Source of the DNA: a virus
Strand: one strand, 5' to 3'
Virus record (IMG/VR): IMGVR_UViG_3300043395_002133
Location: 1 to 51,792 of that record
DNA length: 51,792 nucleotides
Part shown: piece after piece, positions 49,888-51,792 of the stretch
Numbering within the stretch: the first letter of the stretch is position 1
How the letters are laid out: each line of letters opens with the position of its first letter
Notes under the pieces: model-generated
Seen by the model: the letters and a program-made list of their open reading frames with translations, nothing else
What the model was told of the DNA's origin: nothing
Database searches by the model: none
Made by a program: the position numbers and the translations under genes

Positions 49888-51063
49888 TTAAAATGAAAAA
49901 AATTTGTTTATTGTTTCTTTATCAACTCTACTATCATTACGCATTTCATCGATTGGTTTTAATAATTCATCGTATCCATCGATTGATTCACCTACATACT
50001 CATGACAATATGATGCTCGTTGATACATTGTCTTATACACCTCTGAATGGTCATTATTATCGTTTCTAATCTTTCCGTTGAATAAAGTAGGTTTCCAACT
50101 TTCGGTATGAATATTTCGATAAATACCCAATGCAGGATTGATAGTTTTAGTGTAGTATTTAGCATTCATATTTTTAAGAATACCACCACTCCATTCAGAT
50201 ATCTTACTACCAATACTCATTCCTTGATAATCTGGGTGAACTACAATCCTACTTTCTCTAAACACTTTGAACCCACCATTCTTACCCAAATGTCTTCCGA
50301 TTACATTTATTGCTACAGGTTTATCGTTCCATTCAAATAGAAGATAGATGTAGGTTTTATTTGCGTTTTGTGTTAGATAATGATGTTCTTTGAAGAAGTC
50401 CCAAGCTTCAGGTTCAACCCTACTAACTGATAAAGTGATTTCCGGTCTCCCTTGCCGAAGATAGTCAGGTCTTTCGAACCCGCCTCCTTTTGATGGTGAA
50501 TATATCCAATCCGGCATTATCCACTCCATAATATCAAAGTGACAGGATGCTAAGATAATCTTTTTTCCTTCTCTACGAATGTATTTTTGTAATGCAAATG
50601 ACATTGCTTTTGCAACATCTCTATCCACAACTGATGTGTATTCATCAATCAAAATAGTATCACCATCTTTTGCAGATGAAACTAAGTATGCAAGATATGC
50701 ACGATATTGTTCTCCATTACTTAATAATCTAAATGGTCTTAACCAAGTGGGAACTGATGATAATCCTATCGATGTTAGGACTCTTGTTGCTTCTTCTGGT
50801 TCTAACCAATCAAAGTTTGAAATAAGTGGTTTATCTTCATCAAACTTAACATCTTTACCACCACCCAATTCTTTTAATATAGTTGATTTACCACTACCAC
50901 TTCCGCCATATATCACACCAATGTTCCAATCAAACGAATTCAACCCATCTAAGTTCATAGGGATTGTAACTTGAGTTTCTTCTCTATTTTGTATATCAAA
51001 TGCATTATACACATATTCGGTGTATTTATCGTTTTGTATTTTAGATGTAAGTGTGATATTCAT
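49888..51063 (-). CDS. ABC-type ATPase fused to a GNAT acyltransferase
   Basis: This 391-residue protein is a two-domain fusion. The ATPase half (about 40-200) has Walker A GGSGSGKST at 53-61, an ABC signature LSNGEQ at 114-119, Walker B TILIDE at 136-141 and an H-loop SCH with His175. No permease or membrane segment is present, so it is not a transporter. The C-terminal GNAT half (about 215-391) has HHYL at 227-230 and the acyl-CoA loop VVHPDYQGMSIG at 274-285. Such fusions are known in scattered phages and bacteria without a settled role. A nucleic-acid or protein modification coupled to ATP use is a reasonable guess, since GNAT-type Mom proteins modify DNA. It starts 1 nt after the thymidylate synthase gene. 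Confidence 0.85.
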   Translation of the reverse strand: MNITLTSKIQNDKYTEYVYNAFDIQNREETQVTIPMNLDGLNSFDWNIGVIYGGSGSGKSTILKELGGGKDVKFDEDKPLISNFDWLEPEEATRVLTSIGLSSVPTWLRPFRLLSNGEQYRAYLAYLVSSAKDGDTILIDEYTSVVDRDVAKAMSFALQKYIRREGKKIILASCHFDIMEWIMPDWIYSPSKGGGFERPDYLRQGRPEITLSVSRVEPEAWDFFKEHHYLTQNANKTYIYLLFEWNDKPVAINVIGRHLGKNGGFKVFRESRIVVHPDYQGMSIGSKISEWSGGILKNMNAKYYTKTINPALGIYRNIHTESWKPTLFNGKIRNDNNDHSEVYKTMYQRASYCHEYVGESIDGYDELLKPIDEMRNDSRVDKETINKFFSF

Positions 51064-51064
51064 A

Positions 51065-51792
51065 TTAGTTACTTAGGGGTGCTTTAATTTTTGGATGTGA
51101 GGTATATCCAACTAATTCAAAACAATCTGGTCTATAACTCATAATCTTTTCATCAAATGATTTAGGACCTAAATGTTCTTTTACTTTGTGATGTAAATAC
51201 CAATTTCTTTCGGTGATATTTACTGATGGTAATTCGTAAGGAGTTCTACTAATTTGTTCTTTAGCTTGTTCAATGTGATTTGAATATAAATGAACATCAC
51301 CCAAATTACCAATTAATTCATCAGGTATCATATTTACCTCCTTTGCAATGATTTCTAATAACAAACCATAAGATGCAATGTTGAATGGTAATCCTAAAAA
51401 TGTATCTACACTTCGTTGATTCCACATTAGAGAGATTGTTCTTTTAGGTACTCCCGCATCATCAAAATACTTATGTTGTTCTGATTCCGGTGATTCATCT
51501 ACTGAATCACACACATCTCTATTTGGTTTGTGGTTCTTAAACCAATAATCCATTCTTTCACTTTTACTCAATTCTCTAGTGTACAATTGAAATCCATAAT
51601 GACAAGGTGGTAAAACCATATCATTCAATTCACCCACATTCCAAGCAGATACCATCAATCTTCTGCTATCAGGGTTTGTTTTTAAATCATTAATTAAGGT
51701 TGCTATTTGGTCAATCCATTTTTTCTCGCCATCCCCGTTAACATACCAACTTCTCCATTGTTTTCCGTAGATTGGTCCTAAATCACCTAATT
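51065..51792 (-). CDS. thyA: Thymidylate synthase, 5' end cut by window edge
   Basis: The frame stays open from the stop at 51065-51067 to the window edge, with LGDLGPIYGKQWRSW at the truncated end. Catalytic-site block LPPCHYGFQLY holds the active cysteine. RSVDTFLGLPFNIASYG and GDVHLYSNHIEQ are the folate and dUMP-binding blocks. It would make dTMP from dUMP with methylene-tetrahydrofolate. Between FQLY and the next conserved strand there is an insert of about 40 residues (around SERMDYWFKNHKPNRD) not found in E. coli ThyA; such inserts occur in other Bacteroidota-type enzymes. The N-terminal part lies beyond 51792. Confidence 0.95.
   Translation of the reverse strand, partial: LGDLGPIYGKQWRSWYVNGDGEKKWIDQIATLINDLKTNPDSRRLMVSAWNVGELNDMVLPPCHYGFQLYTRELSKSERMDYWFKNHKPNRDVCDSVDESPESEQHKYFDDAGVPKRTISLMWNQRSVDTFLGLPFNIASYGLLLEIIAKEVNMIPDELIGNLGDVHLYSNHIEQAKEQISRTPYELPSVNITERNWYLHHKVKEHLGPKSFDEKIMSYRPDCFELVGYTSHPKIKAPLSN

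Noticed and set aside
50579-50974. 131-residue plus-strand open frame
   Set aside because: Antisense to the Walker motifs of the ABC-GNAT gene; no start context.

Overview
This window looks like the genome of a tailed phage (Caudoviricetes) with a T4-type myovirus core. It is very AT-rich, almost fully coding, and nearly every gene lies on the minus strand. T4-type hallmarks are baseplate wedge proteins gp25 and gp6, a gp55-like late sigma factor, a gp61-type primase, a joined gp47/gp46 recombination nuclease, and a thymidylate synthase. The host is probably a member of the Bacteroidota, likely aquatic. Four non-coding stretches carry the Bacteroidota housekeeping promoter pattern TTTG-N20-TAnnTTTG, two of them exactly. 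Leaders often lack Shine-Dalgarno sequences, and one virion protein carries GCxDPNxxNYNP repeats typical of secreted proteins of marine Bacteroidota. No tRNA, integrase, CRISPR array or insertion sequence was seen.

Layout, in transcription order (right to left): 51792-49634 holds thymidylate synthase (cut by the window edge), an ABC-ATPase/GNAT fusion and a small basic protein. 49632-45556 is a unit behind a host-type promoter: small proteins, peptide deformylase, the gp55-like sigma and a NodU/CmcH-type carbamoyltransferase. 45554-44611 is a single zinc-ribbon gene with a hairpin-rich leader and its own terminator. 44593-43051 holds two small genes, an Ntn-hydrolase-like protein and a 32-residue basic protein, ending in a terminator. 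43049-23945 is the baseplate/tail block: coiled-coil protein, gp5-like hub protein, CHAP and GH19 wall hydrolases, gp25, gp6, a DNRLRE-like protein, a coiled-coil protein, a 580-residue repeat protein, a 1662-residue LamG-bearing tail protein, and three further virion proteins. 23913-22728 holds a 59-residue protein, a sulfotransferase and a GIY-YIG-like nuclease. 22740-18542 holds two tandem host-type promoters, primase and the SbcD-SbcC fusion. 18314-1 starts with a 1723-residue tail fibre and a poly-threonine adhesin. These run into a long glycan-modification cluster: GT-A and GT-B glycosyltransferases, an SGNH-like protein, a methyltransferase, three GT7-type enzymes each interrupted by a LamG domain, a radical SAM enzyme and a free LamG protein.

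Two promoter classes are visible. Host-type promoters precede the primase/nuclease unit, the sigma/deformylase unit and the small genes at 44.5 kb. A second element, TATATTTATA on the sense strand, lies 18-24 nt before the start codons of six virion-related genes, with looser copies elsewhere, and is the obvious candidate target for the gp55-like sigma. The only plus-strand gene is a 54-residue ribbon-helix-helix protein at 18388-18552, preceded by a tandem 9-bp repeat.

The most unusual feature is the left 18 kb. Fibre genes continue directly into glycosyltransferases whose catalytic domain appears to be split by an inserted lectin-like domain, next to an adhesin with mucin-like threonine tracts. 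This could be a phage-encoded system that decorates its own fibre or the host surface with sugars.
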